Assembly (NCBI GenBank): GCA_024277115.1
Contig: JAJRVW010000122.1
Location: 1 to 34,130, forward strand
Direction of reading: 5' to 3'
From: Calditrichota bacterium
Lineage (GTDB): Bacteria; Calditrichota; Calditrichia; Calditrichales; J004
DNA: 34,130 nt
Shown: positions 1 to 6,996 of the stretch, one piece after another
Layout of the letters: every line of letters starts with the position of its first letter
Position numbering within the stretch: the first letter of the stretch is position 1
Made by a program: the position numbers and the translations under genes
Notes under the pieces: model-generated
Databases searched by the model: none
Seen by the model: only the letters and a program-made list of their open reading frames with translations
What the model was told of the DNA's origin: nothing

Positions 1-2832
1 ACATTTGTAATCAACAATGAGTATAGAGGGTTCTTAAAATCAATCTCTACTCCAAAAACCACTACATATTTTTATTATCCTAAAAAAGCAAGTCACTATA
101 CTGATATCCATGCAAAATTAATTCAAACAGATGGTTCAATTATTGATACATCCTTTTCTCATTGGGAGTTTCAAAATCAACCTATACAAACAAAAATAAA
201 ATTTAATAGTAATTCTGATAGCATAACTGTTTTTACAATGTATAAAAACAATGAATTGATTTCCGAAGTGGACAAGAATGGCTATTATAATGAGTATACT
301 TACGACCAAATAGGTCGAATTACAAAAGTGGGCCTGCCAGGAAGTTTTAGAACAAGTATTGCTGAAAATTATTACATCGAGACTGAAGGAAAAATCCTGC
401 CAAGTTCAAAGAATTTAATCATAGATGAGAATAATGATATTTGGGAAGATTTAAAATATGATGATTACCCTATTCAAGCTTATACAGATCTTGTAAATAT
501 TAACTCAGTTGGAACTCCTGTTATAAATGGGCCAAATGATCCATATGTACCAATCAATCCACAAGGTAATATAGCATTTTATACATTTCTTTCAGAACCT
601 TATGAACCTTTTTTAGCTGATAGTGTGGAATACGCAAACTTAGTGTATAAAATGACTGAGTATTTTTCCAGCCACCCACTAATTATACTTTCTAATACTT
701 TTACTATTGAGGCAATTACTGAACCCTATTTAGTAAACAAAACTAATTATGTGACAAACGGTTCAATAATAACAAGTTTTATCACCGGATATATCGAAGA
801 CTTAGACGTATTATCATTAATAAATGATTTAAAAAATCAAAATTTAACACTATATGGGTTTAAATTTTCAACAACTATTAATAATCCCCCAGCTAATGAA
901 ATTAGCTATAAAACATTTAACTTTGATGAGAATGATCCACCCTACTTTAAATTTCAACAAACACATTTGAAATTAGACGAATCAAGATCTGAAGGGACTG
1001 TCATCTATACATATAATGATGATGATAATATTATTAATATGGATATAAAAGTTTTACATGACCCTGTTGTTGAATATCCTGTTCTTGGACAAAGATATAA
1101 TTACGATGGTTTTGGCCAGGTTAGAAAAGTTGAACGAAAAAATAATAATTCAATATTCGAAACGACCTCTGAGACCGATTATAATTACCTTGGCCTTGCT
1201 GCCCGGCAAACAGATGCTGAAGGCCGAAATGTATATAATAAATATGACCTTTTCTCACGCCCAACAGAAACCAGGTTTGTGACAGACGACCCCACCAGTG
1301 ATCGCACAACTGTTACTTATGATCACCAAGCTACAAATGACTATTTCCAACGGACAACATCAACCGATGAAGAAGGGAATTATGTTGTAAGTTATTTTGA
1401 CATTGTTGGCAATAAAATCAAAGAACTACGCGAAATCTCACCCGGTAACATTGCCACAACATATTTTACATACGATGACCTTTATCGCCTGACACAGGTA
1501 ACTACCCCCGAAGGGATGATTACAAGCTATCAGTATGACAACCGTAACGACATGGTCCAAAAAACCACGGTGGACGAAGGTACGGTCAAATATAAATATG
1601 ACAAATACAGCAACCTGCGTTTTAGCTATAAAGTAAATGCACCAAGCGGTGATCAACGTATCTTGTTCAATACTTATGATGACCTTGACCGGCCTGTTAT
1701 TACCGGTTCGTATACCACGGTTGCCAATTTTGACGCCCTTGACGGTGACAAAGATTATGCATCCACACAAGGCGCAATCGGCCATTTTGAAAATTATGAT
1801 ACCGACACGGATAAATTCCTGGTCGTAAACCAGTACGACGGCTATGAAGGAAGCGGTGTTTTTACTGGCCTTAGCCTGCCGGTTACAGAAAGCTATTTAA
1901 ATGCGCAAAACCAAAAAGGGGCTTTAACGGCCACGGCCTTCCGGGATGAACCGGGCCAGAGCTGGAGTTATAAGTTATATGCCTACGACCATCGGGGACG
2001 CGTTGTTGAATACTGGGTAAAATTTCAGGGCAATGATTGGAAAAAAATAAGTAGCGAGTATGATAATTTAAACAACCTGCTACATCAAAAAGTGGCCGGG
2101 GATATTTATTTCTGGTACGAATATGATATACAAGGCCGCATGGTAAAAGTTTACAGCCATAACTCGGACAATAAATCTGCCGCCACGCTGGAAGCCGAAT
2201 ATGAATATAATAAGGCCGACCAGGTAGATAAGCTTTGGTTAAGAAACATCAATAAAAATGTAACTTACACTTATAATGCAAGGGGATGGGTGGAGCGTGT
2301 TGCCCGAGGTTTTAACTTCCGGCAAGACCTTACATATTTAAAGAATGGCAATGTAAGCAGCCAGTTATTTAAAAATAAAGCCAATACAAGTTGGGGCGAC
2401 ATGACTTTCAATTATACCTATGACGGCCTCAACCGTTTGACGTCGTCCTCAACCACCCAGACCAGTTATAACGAAACTTATGAGTATAACAAGGACGGGG
2501 ATTTTTATAAAAAAATAAAAGGCGGCCTGGAAACAATTTATGACAGGGAGCTGGGCACGCATAAACTATATCAAACCCGTAAGGAGATTGCACAAAATAC
2601 CAGTGGCTATAACGGGTTGTATGCCGGCGGCGGAACACAATACAATACGATTGATGTGAATTATAACGAAATTGGCAATTTGGATTCCGATGCGTCACGC
2701 AATATTACAGCCATCAGTTATAATTATAACAACCTGCCCTTGACGGTCAATAAAACCAATTCTGTTCAATACCTTTACCGCTATGACGATACAGGCCAGC
2801 GTATTTATAAAAATGCCGCCGGGGAAAAATAA
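1..2832 (+). CDS. RHS/YD-repeat protein, main body (5' partial, ends at a premature TAA)
   Basis: The reading frame is open from base 1, so the gene begins upstream of the window. It encodes a YD-repeat polymorphic-toxin-type protein, with repeated units such as YDGFGQVRKV, YDLFSRPTETRF, YDDLYRLTQVTTPEG, YDIQGRMVKV and YDGLNRLTSS. In known RHS proteins these repeats build a beta-cage shell that encloses a C-terminal tail. The frame stops at TAA 2830-2832 right after RIYKNAAGEK, but the next codons in the same frame read YYLRDQTGRELAIYNQ. That is the normal continuation into the RHS core, so the stop looks like a point nonsense change (for example TAT to TAA) rather than the natural end. The first kilobase is AT-rich; the repeat region from about 1100 is richer in GC. 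The export signal, if any, lies outside the window. The family call is firm; whether the gene is still functional is open. Confidence 0.9.
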   Translation, partial: TFVINNEYRGFLKSISTPKTTTYFYYPKKASHYTDIHAKLIQTDGSIIDTSFSHWEFQNQPIQTKIKFNSNSDSITVFTMYKNNELISEVDKNGYYNEYTYDQIGRITKVGLPGSFRTSIAENYYIETEGKILPSSKNLIIDENNDIWEDLKYDDYPIQAYTDLVNINSVGTPVINGPNDPYVPINPQGNIAFYTFLSEPYEPFLADSVEYANLVYKMTEYFSSHPLIILSNTFTIEAITEPYLVNKTNYVTNGSIITSFITGYIEDLDVLSLINDLKNQNLTLYGFKFSTTINNPPANEISYKTFNFDENDPPYFKFQQTHLKLDESRSEGTVIYTYNDDDNIINMDIKVLHDPVVEYPVLGQRYNYDGFGQVRKVERKNNNSIFETTSETDYNYLGLAARQTDAEGRNVYNKYDLFSRPTETRFVTDDPTSDRTTVTYDHQATNDYFQRTTSTDEEGNYVVSYFDIVGNKIKELREISPGNIATTYFTYDDLYRLTQVTTPEGMITSYQYDNRNDMVQKTTVDEGTVKYKYDKYSNLRFSYKVNAPSGDQRILFNTYDDLDRPVITGSYTTVANFDALDGDKDYASTQGAIGHFENYDTDTDKFLVVNQYDGYEGSGVFTGLSLPVTESYLNAQNQKGALTATAFRDEPGQSWSYKLYAYDHRGRVVEYWVKFQGNDWKKISSEYDNLNNLLHQKVAGDIYFWYEYDIQGRMVKVYSHNSDNKSAATLEAEYEYNKADQVDKLWLRNINKNVTYTYNARGWVERVARGFNFRQDLTYLKNGNVSSQLFKNKANTSWGDMTFNYTYDGLNRLTSSSTTQTSYNETYEYNKDGDFYKKIKGGLETIYDRELGTHKLYQTRKEIAQNTSGYNGLYAGGGTQYNTIDVNYNEIGNLDSDASRNITAISYNYNNLPLTVNKTNSVQYLYRYDDTGQRIYKNAAGEK

Positions 2833-2862
2833 TATTACCTGCGCGATCAGACTGGGCGCGAG

Positions 2863-3930
2863 TTGGCCATCTACAACCAGTATACGGGCACAATAAAAAT
2901 GGCCAATATATTTGGCAATGGACTTGTTGGCCGTATTGAAGTAAATTACGACTCCACCTGGGTAGGTGGCGGAGGGACCAGTAATACAGGTAACAATTGG
3001 GCGGCTTTGCTTGCCAATTGGCATATTACCCGAAACGATACACGCTATTATTATGTAAAGGACCATTTGGGCAGCATCCGCCAGACGTGGAAAGAGAACG
3101 GCGCTATTGTAAACGGGCAGGATTATTACCCCTTTGGCGAGGTGTTAAGGCAATACACGGTAAGCAACCCGATAGAGAAATACATGTTTACCGAGAAAGA
3201 GAGGGACAAAGAGACAGGTTATGATTATTTCGGCGCCAGGTACTATGACCCACAGATCGGGAGATGGTTGAGTGTCGATCCTTTGGCCCATAATTATCCA
3301 TCACTTAGTCCATACAATTATGTTGCAAATAACCCACTAATATTTATAGACCCAGATGGAATGGGAATATATGATATGAAAGGTAAACAAATTAACGCAT
3401 CAAAGGCATTCGGGCTGATTGTTGATGGAATAAAATCACTTTATGCAGATAATTTCAAAGAAAGTTATCGAAATTTTGTTCAAAAATATGAGATAGGAGA
3501 TATGTTCGAGGCAGGTTGGAGTCGTATTTCTACGCCCATGGGTAGAGGGATTATTTCTTTTGATCAGGAAGTCATTGGCGATTTAGAAAGCGTTGAAGTA
3601 AATACACTTGTTCCAGATGAAATGGATAAAATAAATTTTTCACCTGCAACAGAAGGCTCAGAAAATATTGCTATGCGTGTATATAATTTACGCGGTGATC
3701 AACTTATTAAAATTGTTGGATCAAAAAACCAAATAAATAAATTTTTAAAACAAAAGTTTGGAAAAGATCAGATTTCAGGGGTGAAGTATGGAAGGAAGAG
3801 AGAAGAATTGATGAAAGCATCAGGTTTAGATATTGAGGAATTTAAGAAATATCAGCAAAAGAAGAGAAAGAGAAAAAAGGATGATGAAGAAAGATGGAAA
3901 GAATATGATGTTGAAAATAGTGGTGATTAA
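2863..3930 (+). CDS. RHS core domain plus unique C-terminal tail (downstream part of the interrupted RHS gene)
   Basis: This is the same reading frame as the preceding fragment and contains the RHS-associated core: KDHLGSIRQTW, DYYPFGEVLRQY, YDYFGARYYDPQIGRW, then LSVDPLA and NPLIFIDPDG ending near 3360. After the DPDG motif come about 190 residues with no similarity to the other RHS tails here, AT-rich and ending in a lysine-rich stretch (QQKKRKRKKDDEERW). That is where polymorphic toxins carry their effector domain, but I recognise no toxin family or catalytic motif. The only start available is TTG 2863 with no convincing ribosome site, so if translated alone it would be poorly initiated. 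Most likely it is the detached 3' part of one gene. Bases 2966-3246 are nearly identical to 4463-4745 in the orphan module. Confidence 0.85.
   Translation: MAIYNQYTGTIKMANIFGNGLVGRIEVNYDSTWVGGGGTSNTGNNWAALLANWHITRNDTRYYYVKDHLGSIRQTWKENGAIVNGQDYYPFGEVLRQYTVSNPIEKYMFTEKERDKETGYDYFGARYYDPQIGRWLSVDPLAHNYPSLSPYNYVANNPLIFIDPDGMGIYDMKGKQINASKAFGLIVDGIKSLYADNFKESYRNFVQKYEIGDMFEAGWSRISTPMGRGIISFDQEVIGDLESVEVNTLVPDEMDKINFSPATEGSENIAMRVYNLRGDQLIKIVGSKNQINKFLKQKFGKDQISGVKYGRKREELMKASGLDIEEFKKYQQKKRKRKKDDEERWKEYDVENSGD
2966..3246 (+). repeat. RHS core segment, copy 1 of a near-identical DNA repeat
   Basis: About 280 bp encoding the RHS core from GNNWAALLANWH to FGARYY. It is repeated at 4463-4745 with roughly 95% identity by eye, most differences being third-position changes. 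Homology this strong and short can support recombination that swaps the downstream tail. Confidence 0.9.
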
Positions 3931-3971
3931 TTTTTTACTAATTTATATAGTTTGTAAATAGAGGTTAAAAT

Positions 3972-4358
3972 ATGGACTTATCTCCAGAGTCAATTTTGTT
4001 TTTTAATATATCAAACTTAGTTTTTATTAGTTTTCAAATTTTATTTTTAATTGTTTATTTTGCCTTTTATAAAAGGTCATATTATTTAATTGCAACTATT
4101 CTACAATTGTCAATAAATTTTTCTTTTATCATTTATGTACTTTTTGAAAACTACAAATCCTATATGCATTTAAAAGGTTTTTATTATGATTCAGTTCCAT
4201 TAATCAATATTCTTGGAGCTATTGAGTTTACTCAAATGTTCTATATCTTCGAGGCAATAATTCTCTTTTCTAGTTTATTGTCAATATATATATTTTTTAA
4301 AAACTGTTATCTAAAAAATGTCAATCTCACAAGGTGTAGTACAAGACCGCTCCGATAA
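3972..4358 (+). CDS. Small multi-TM protein following the RHS tail (candidate immunity protein)
   Basis: The product is 128 residues, mostly hydrophobic, with about four predicted membrane segments (near residues 10-32, 40-60, 78-98 and 95-113, the last two hard to separate). An AGAGG ribosome site at 3960-3964 lies seven bases before the ATG, and the gene starts 41 bases after the RHS tail stops. I recognise no family. In polymorphic-toxin loci the gene directly after the toxin tail usually encodes its immunity protein, and membrane immunity proteins are common for pore-forming or envelope-acting tips; this is inference from position. The last residues (LTRCSTRPLR) run into the GC-rich repeat that begins at about 4340, so the natural C-terminus may have been replaced during recombination. 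Composition is strongly AT-rich, like the RHS tail. Confidence 0.7.
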   Translation: MDLSPESILFFNISNLVFISFQILFLIVYFAFYKRSYYLIATILQLSINFSFIIYVLFENYKSYMHLKGFYYDSVPLINILGAIEFTQMFYIFEAIILFSSLLSIYIFFKNCYLKNVNLTRCSTRPLR

Positions 4359-4453
4359 AACCGGGATTTTACCCCGCCTAAAAAGAGGCGGGACGCGGCA
4401 TTATGTCCTCGTTATATAACACGGTAAAACTGCGTTTGCCTATCGGTATACAA
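4340..4453. repeat. GC-rich intergenic repeat with hairpin and palindrome
   Basis: A GC-rich block between AT-rich genes. It holds a 7-bp hairpin, CCCGCCT (4373-4379) / AGGCGGG (4386-4392), and the palindrome GTTATATAAC (4411-4420) inside CATTATGTCCTCGTTATA. The sequence ACATAATGTCCTTGTTATACA recurs at 6635-6655 after the next gene pair, so this is one of two related copies that bracket the orphan RHS/TPR module. Confidence 0.65.
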
Positions 4454-4462
4454 CTAATTCTA

Positions 4463-4745
4463 TGGCGATGGAGTGATCAGTAATGCAGGAAACAACTGGG
4501 CGGCTTTGCTTGCCAATTGGCATATTACCCGAAACGATACGCGCTATTATTATGTAAAAGACCATTTGGGCAGCATCCGCCAGACGTGGAAAGAGAACGG
4601 CACAATAGTCAACGGGCAGGATTATTACCCCTTTGGCGAGGTGTTAAGGCAATACACCGTAAGCAACCCGATAGAGAAATACATGTTTACCGAAAAAGAG
4701 AGGGACAAAGAAACAGGCTATGATTATTTCGGCGCCAGGTACTAT
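4463..4745 (+). repeat. RHS core segment, copy 2 (start of the orphan module)
   Basis: This is the second copy of the core segment. Recognisable similarity starts at TATGGCGATGGAGT, just downstream of an in-frame TAA at 4455-4457, so the copy carries no RHS N-terminal body. Downstream similarity resumes after a 39-bp insertion and fades around the DPDG-equivalent position (about 4900). Confidence 0.9.
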
Positions 4746-5381
4746 TGGAGTGAAGCGGAAATCCTCGATGTTTTTTATCGGGATGACCCACAAATCGGGA
4801 GATGGTTGAGTGTTGACCCGCTGGCCTGGAAATACCCTTCTTTATCTCCTTACAATTATACTTCAAACAATCCAATAAAATATGTTGATTACGATGGAAG
4901 GGACTTTGGTGTTTTATCTGTTCCAGCAGCAATTATAATTGGGGAGATAATATTTTCAGTTGCAGTAACAGCTTGGACGGTTAATACTGTTACAGATGGA
5001 GCATTATGGCAAGAAGTTCAACCAGTACAAATGGCAAAAACAGATCCTTCAATTGTTATTGGTGCACAGGAAGGAAAGAAAGATTTAACTCAGAAAAATC
5101 CTGCTCAAGAAAAAAAGGCTAACCAAAATTATAAGAAAAGCCAAAAACAAGAACCAAATAATAACAACAATGGAAATAATAATTCGAACAATTTTAAAAA
5201 AGGTGTGAAATATGGTGCTGCCGCTACCGCTACAGTTAATTTGTTGGATCATGCAAGACAAATAATTGAACAAAAAAGGAAAGATGCAGAAAAAGCGAAA
5301 AAGGCAAAAGAACAAAAGCCACCTAAAGAAGAGAAGAAAAAGAATGAGACAAAAATAGAAGAAGACAAGCCATGGAATTAG
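4473..5381 (+). CDS. Orphan RHS core plus alternative C-terminal tail
   Basis: About 302 residues from GTG 4473: a truncated RHS core (KDHLGSIRQTW, DYYPFGEVLRQY, DPQIGRWLSVDPLAWKY, NPIKYVDYDGRD) joined to a tail unlike that of the upstream RHS gene. The tail has a hydrophobic segment near residues 150-172, then a low-complexity hydrophilic region with an Asn run (NNNNNGNNNSNN) and a Lys/Glu-rich end. I recognise no toxin domain. There is no promoter, signal peptide or good ribosome site, and an in-frame stop lies just upstream. This is the layout of the orphan core-tail modules found downstream of rhs and cdiA genes, which are silent until recombination joins them to the full-length gene. The final DPDG motif is degenerate (DYDG). 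The following TPR gene overlaps it by 10 bases. Confidence 0.75.
   Translation: MISNAGNNWAALLANWHITRNDTRYYYVKDHLGSIRQTWKENGTIVNGQDYYPFGEVLRQYTVSNPIEKYMFTEKERDKETGYDYFGARYYWSEAEILDVFYRDDPQIGRWLSVDPLAWKYPSLSPYNYTSNNPIKYVDYDGRDFGVLSVPAAIIIGEIIFSVAVTAWTVNTVTDGALWQEVQPVQMAKTDPSIVIGAQEGKKDLTQKNPAQEKKANQNYKKSQKQEPNNNNNGNNNSNNFKKGVKYGAAATATVNLLDHARQIIEQKRKDAEKAKKAKEQKPPKEEKKKNETKIEEDKPWN
4746..4784 (+). other. 39-bp in-frame insertion in the orphan RHS core
   Basis: Compared with copy 1 (TACTAT followed directly by GACCCACA), the orphan copy has 39 extra bases between the same two sequences, adding 13 residues (WSEAEILDVFYRD). It contains an imperfect hairpin, ATCCTCGAT (4761-4769) with ATCGGGAT (4777-4784), around a T-rich loop. 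It interrupts the otherwise invariant ARYYDPQIGRW motif. Confidence 0.85.
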
Positions 5382-6544
5382 CTAATAAAGAAATCGCCAA
5401 TGGCTTTATAGAATCATACTTAGCAAAAATTGATGAAAAGGAAGAATCGTTAAAAAAAGCAGTAAAGTTTTTTAAAAAAGAAAAATTCAATTATAAACCG
5501 TTTGAGTACTTGTTTGACTATGAAATTGCAAAGATAAGCCACTACCATTTAGGGGATAACAGAACAGGAGAAAAATACTATTTCGAAGCATTAAAAAATA
5601 TTCCTAATGATGATGTTATTACAAAAGGCGAAATATATTTTTGTTTGGGAAATTTGTATAAAGATTCTCTTGAGTATAGTAAATCAAATAAGTACTTTTT
5701 TGATTGCCTGGATATTTATAAAAACCTTTCGGACTTAAAACCAATAGAGTATAAAGAAATCTGTTATAGACGCATTGGCGCTAATTACGAGGATGAAAAT
5801 GATTATGACAAAGCTATTGAGTTTTATTTAAAAGGAGATAAAATATCACGGAAAACACAATATTCAGGTATCTCTTTATTTCTGCTTGGATCGCTTTATT
5901 CGAACAAATTGGATGATGAAAAAACTGCGCTCAATTATGCAGAAAAAGCTGAAAAGTTACTTAAAGAAAAAATATATATCGTTGGAAATTATCGGCTTTT
6001 GGGTCATTTACATCTTATGCTTAAAAACTATGCTAAGGCAATTTCCTATTGTGAGGATGCTTTAAATAAATACCCAGATCAAGAATATGTAATTGATTTT
6101 TATACAATTTTGGGTAAAATATATTGTAACTGGCATAAAGAAGAAAAAGGTATCCAATATTTTAACTTGGCTTTAGCAAGCCTAAAAAATAATGATCCAG
6201 AATATGAAGAAAGATATGTTTATTTAAATTCTTGGATGGCGTTAGCAGAAGAAGGAAGAAAAAATTTAAAAAAAGCTCTTGATATTTCTACTTCCATTAT
6301 TGAAAAATATAAGAGCTCGGCAGTGGATTTAATTTTTCCAATTACAACAAAAGGTCGGGTTTTGCAAAAATCTGGAAACTTTTTAGATGGTTATTCTTTC
6401 TTAAATGAAGGTTTAAAGAATTATGAGAAATCAAGGTTTTTTGATAAATCAGATAGCGACTATATTGAGGCATTAGACATAAAGAATGAACTTTATAAAA
6501 AGCTACCCATCCTAAACAAGTTTTTTGAAAGGTTTAAGAATTAA
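5372..6544 (+). CDS. TPR-repeat protein overlapping the orphan RHS tail (candidate immunity/partner)
   Basis: The product is 390 residues, predicted cytosolic (no signal peptide or membrane segment) and largely helical. Tetratricopeptide-like units recur through the protein, for example GEIYFCLGNLYKDSLEYSKS, CYRRIGANYEDENDYDKAIE, LGSLYSNKLDDEKTALNYAE and LGHLHLMLKNYAKAISYCED. TPRs mediate protein-protein binding. The ATG at 5372 overlaps the end of the orphan RHS frame (stop 5379-5381), indicating translational coupling. That position is where an immunity protein is expected, and TPR-rich partners would suit a toxin-neutralising or chaperone role, but this is inference. Composition is AT-rich like the tail before it and unlike the secretion genes after it. 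The gene ends just before the second palindromic repeat. Confidence 0.8.
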   Translation: MELANKEIANGFIESYLAKIDEKEESLKKAVKFFKKEKFNYKPFEYLFDYEIAKISHYHLGDNRTGEKYYFEALKNIPNDDVITKGEIYFCLGNLYKDSLEYSKSNKYFFDCLDIYKNLSDLKPIEYKEICYRRIGANYEDENDYDKAIEFYLKGDKISRKTQYSGISLFLLGSLYSNKLDDEKTALNYAEKAEKLLKEKIYIVGNYRLLGHLHLMLKNYAKAISYCEDALNKYPDQEYVIDFYTILGKIYCNWHKEEKGIQYFNLALASLKNNDPEYEERYVYLNSWMALAEEGRKNLKKALDISTSIIEKYKSSAVDLIFPITTKGRVLQKSGNFLDGYSFLNEGLKNYEKSRFFDKSDSDYIEALDIKNELYKKLPILNKFFERFKN

Positions 6545-6996
6545 TATATTTGTATGCCCTTGATTTTCCAGGCTCCCGCGGAGTAGCGCCCGCCCCGGCG
6601 GGCAAGCAAGGCCACTTCGCTACGCTACGTTTTTACATAATGTCCTTGTTATACATTCGCCTTCGCACACTGCCGGGGAAACATTTTTTAGATAAAGGTT
6701 TTTAATGTCCGGCAGTGTTGTATAACCAACATTCATGTAAACTTGGCCCCCACTTCGTGGCTTTGGCGCTCCGGAGGGAAAACGCGCATTGCTCAACCGC
6801 CTACTTTAACCGGGCTTTTGGGCAAAAGAAGATTTTACATTTCACGATGAAAAGGCGGCATCGCAAACACGCAGCGGCGCCATCGTTTTTTTACCTTTTT
6901 TCTAACTGTTTTAATAGAGATTAATATATTTATGTTGTATATTTCCACGTGTTAACTTTAAGACTTCCACTCCCATAAATAGAAAGCCCCGGCTAT
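6545..6996. other. Gene-free repeat-rich spacer before the secretion operon
   Basis: No convincing gene. It contains a GC hairpin, GCCCGCC (6588-6594) / GGCGGGC (6597-6603); the large palindrome described separately at 6635-6730; and a small CCAC-TTCG-TGG hairpin near 6750. One open frame inside it (6715-6924) has an Arg/His-rich, unstructured product and lies in repeat DNA, so I do not call it. The last 90 bases are AT-rich and presumably hold the gspD promoter, but I see no clear -35/-10 pair. Confidence 0.6.
6635..6730. repeat. Long imperfect palindrome with nested stems
   Basis: Nested inverted repeats: outer GTTATACA (6648-6655) / TGTATAAC (6719-6726), inner ACACTGCCGG (6667-6676) / CCGGCAGTGT (6709-6718), then ACATT (6681-6685) / AATGT (6704-6708) after a four-base bulge. 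The flank ACATAATGTCCTTGTTATACA is shared with the repeat at 4399-4420. The plan resembles a folded recombination site (integron attC-like) or a REP-type element, but the outer boxes are oriented opposite to the attC consensus. Confidence 0.75.

Noticed and set aside
1438-1785. Minus-strand open frame within the RHS gene (and similar ones at 2429-3066)
   Set aside because: They mirror the repetitive codons of the RHS frame and have no start signals.
2830-2832. Stop-codon reassignment or programmed readthrough in the RHS gene
   Set aside because: TAA ends many ordinary genes here (gspD, gspF, TPR gene), and no recoding signal is visible; a point mutation is simpler.
6648-6726. Calling the palindrome an integron attC site
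   Set aside because: The outer boxes read GTTATAC...GTATAAC, the reverse of the attC order (…AAC … GTT…), and no integron integrase is in the window.
6715-6924. A 69-codon open frame in the spacer before gspD
   Set aside because: It starts inside the palindromic repeat, the product is Arg/His-rich without structure, and there is no ribosome site.
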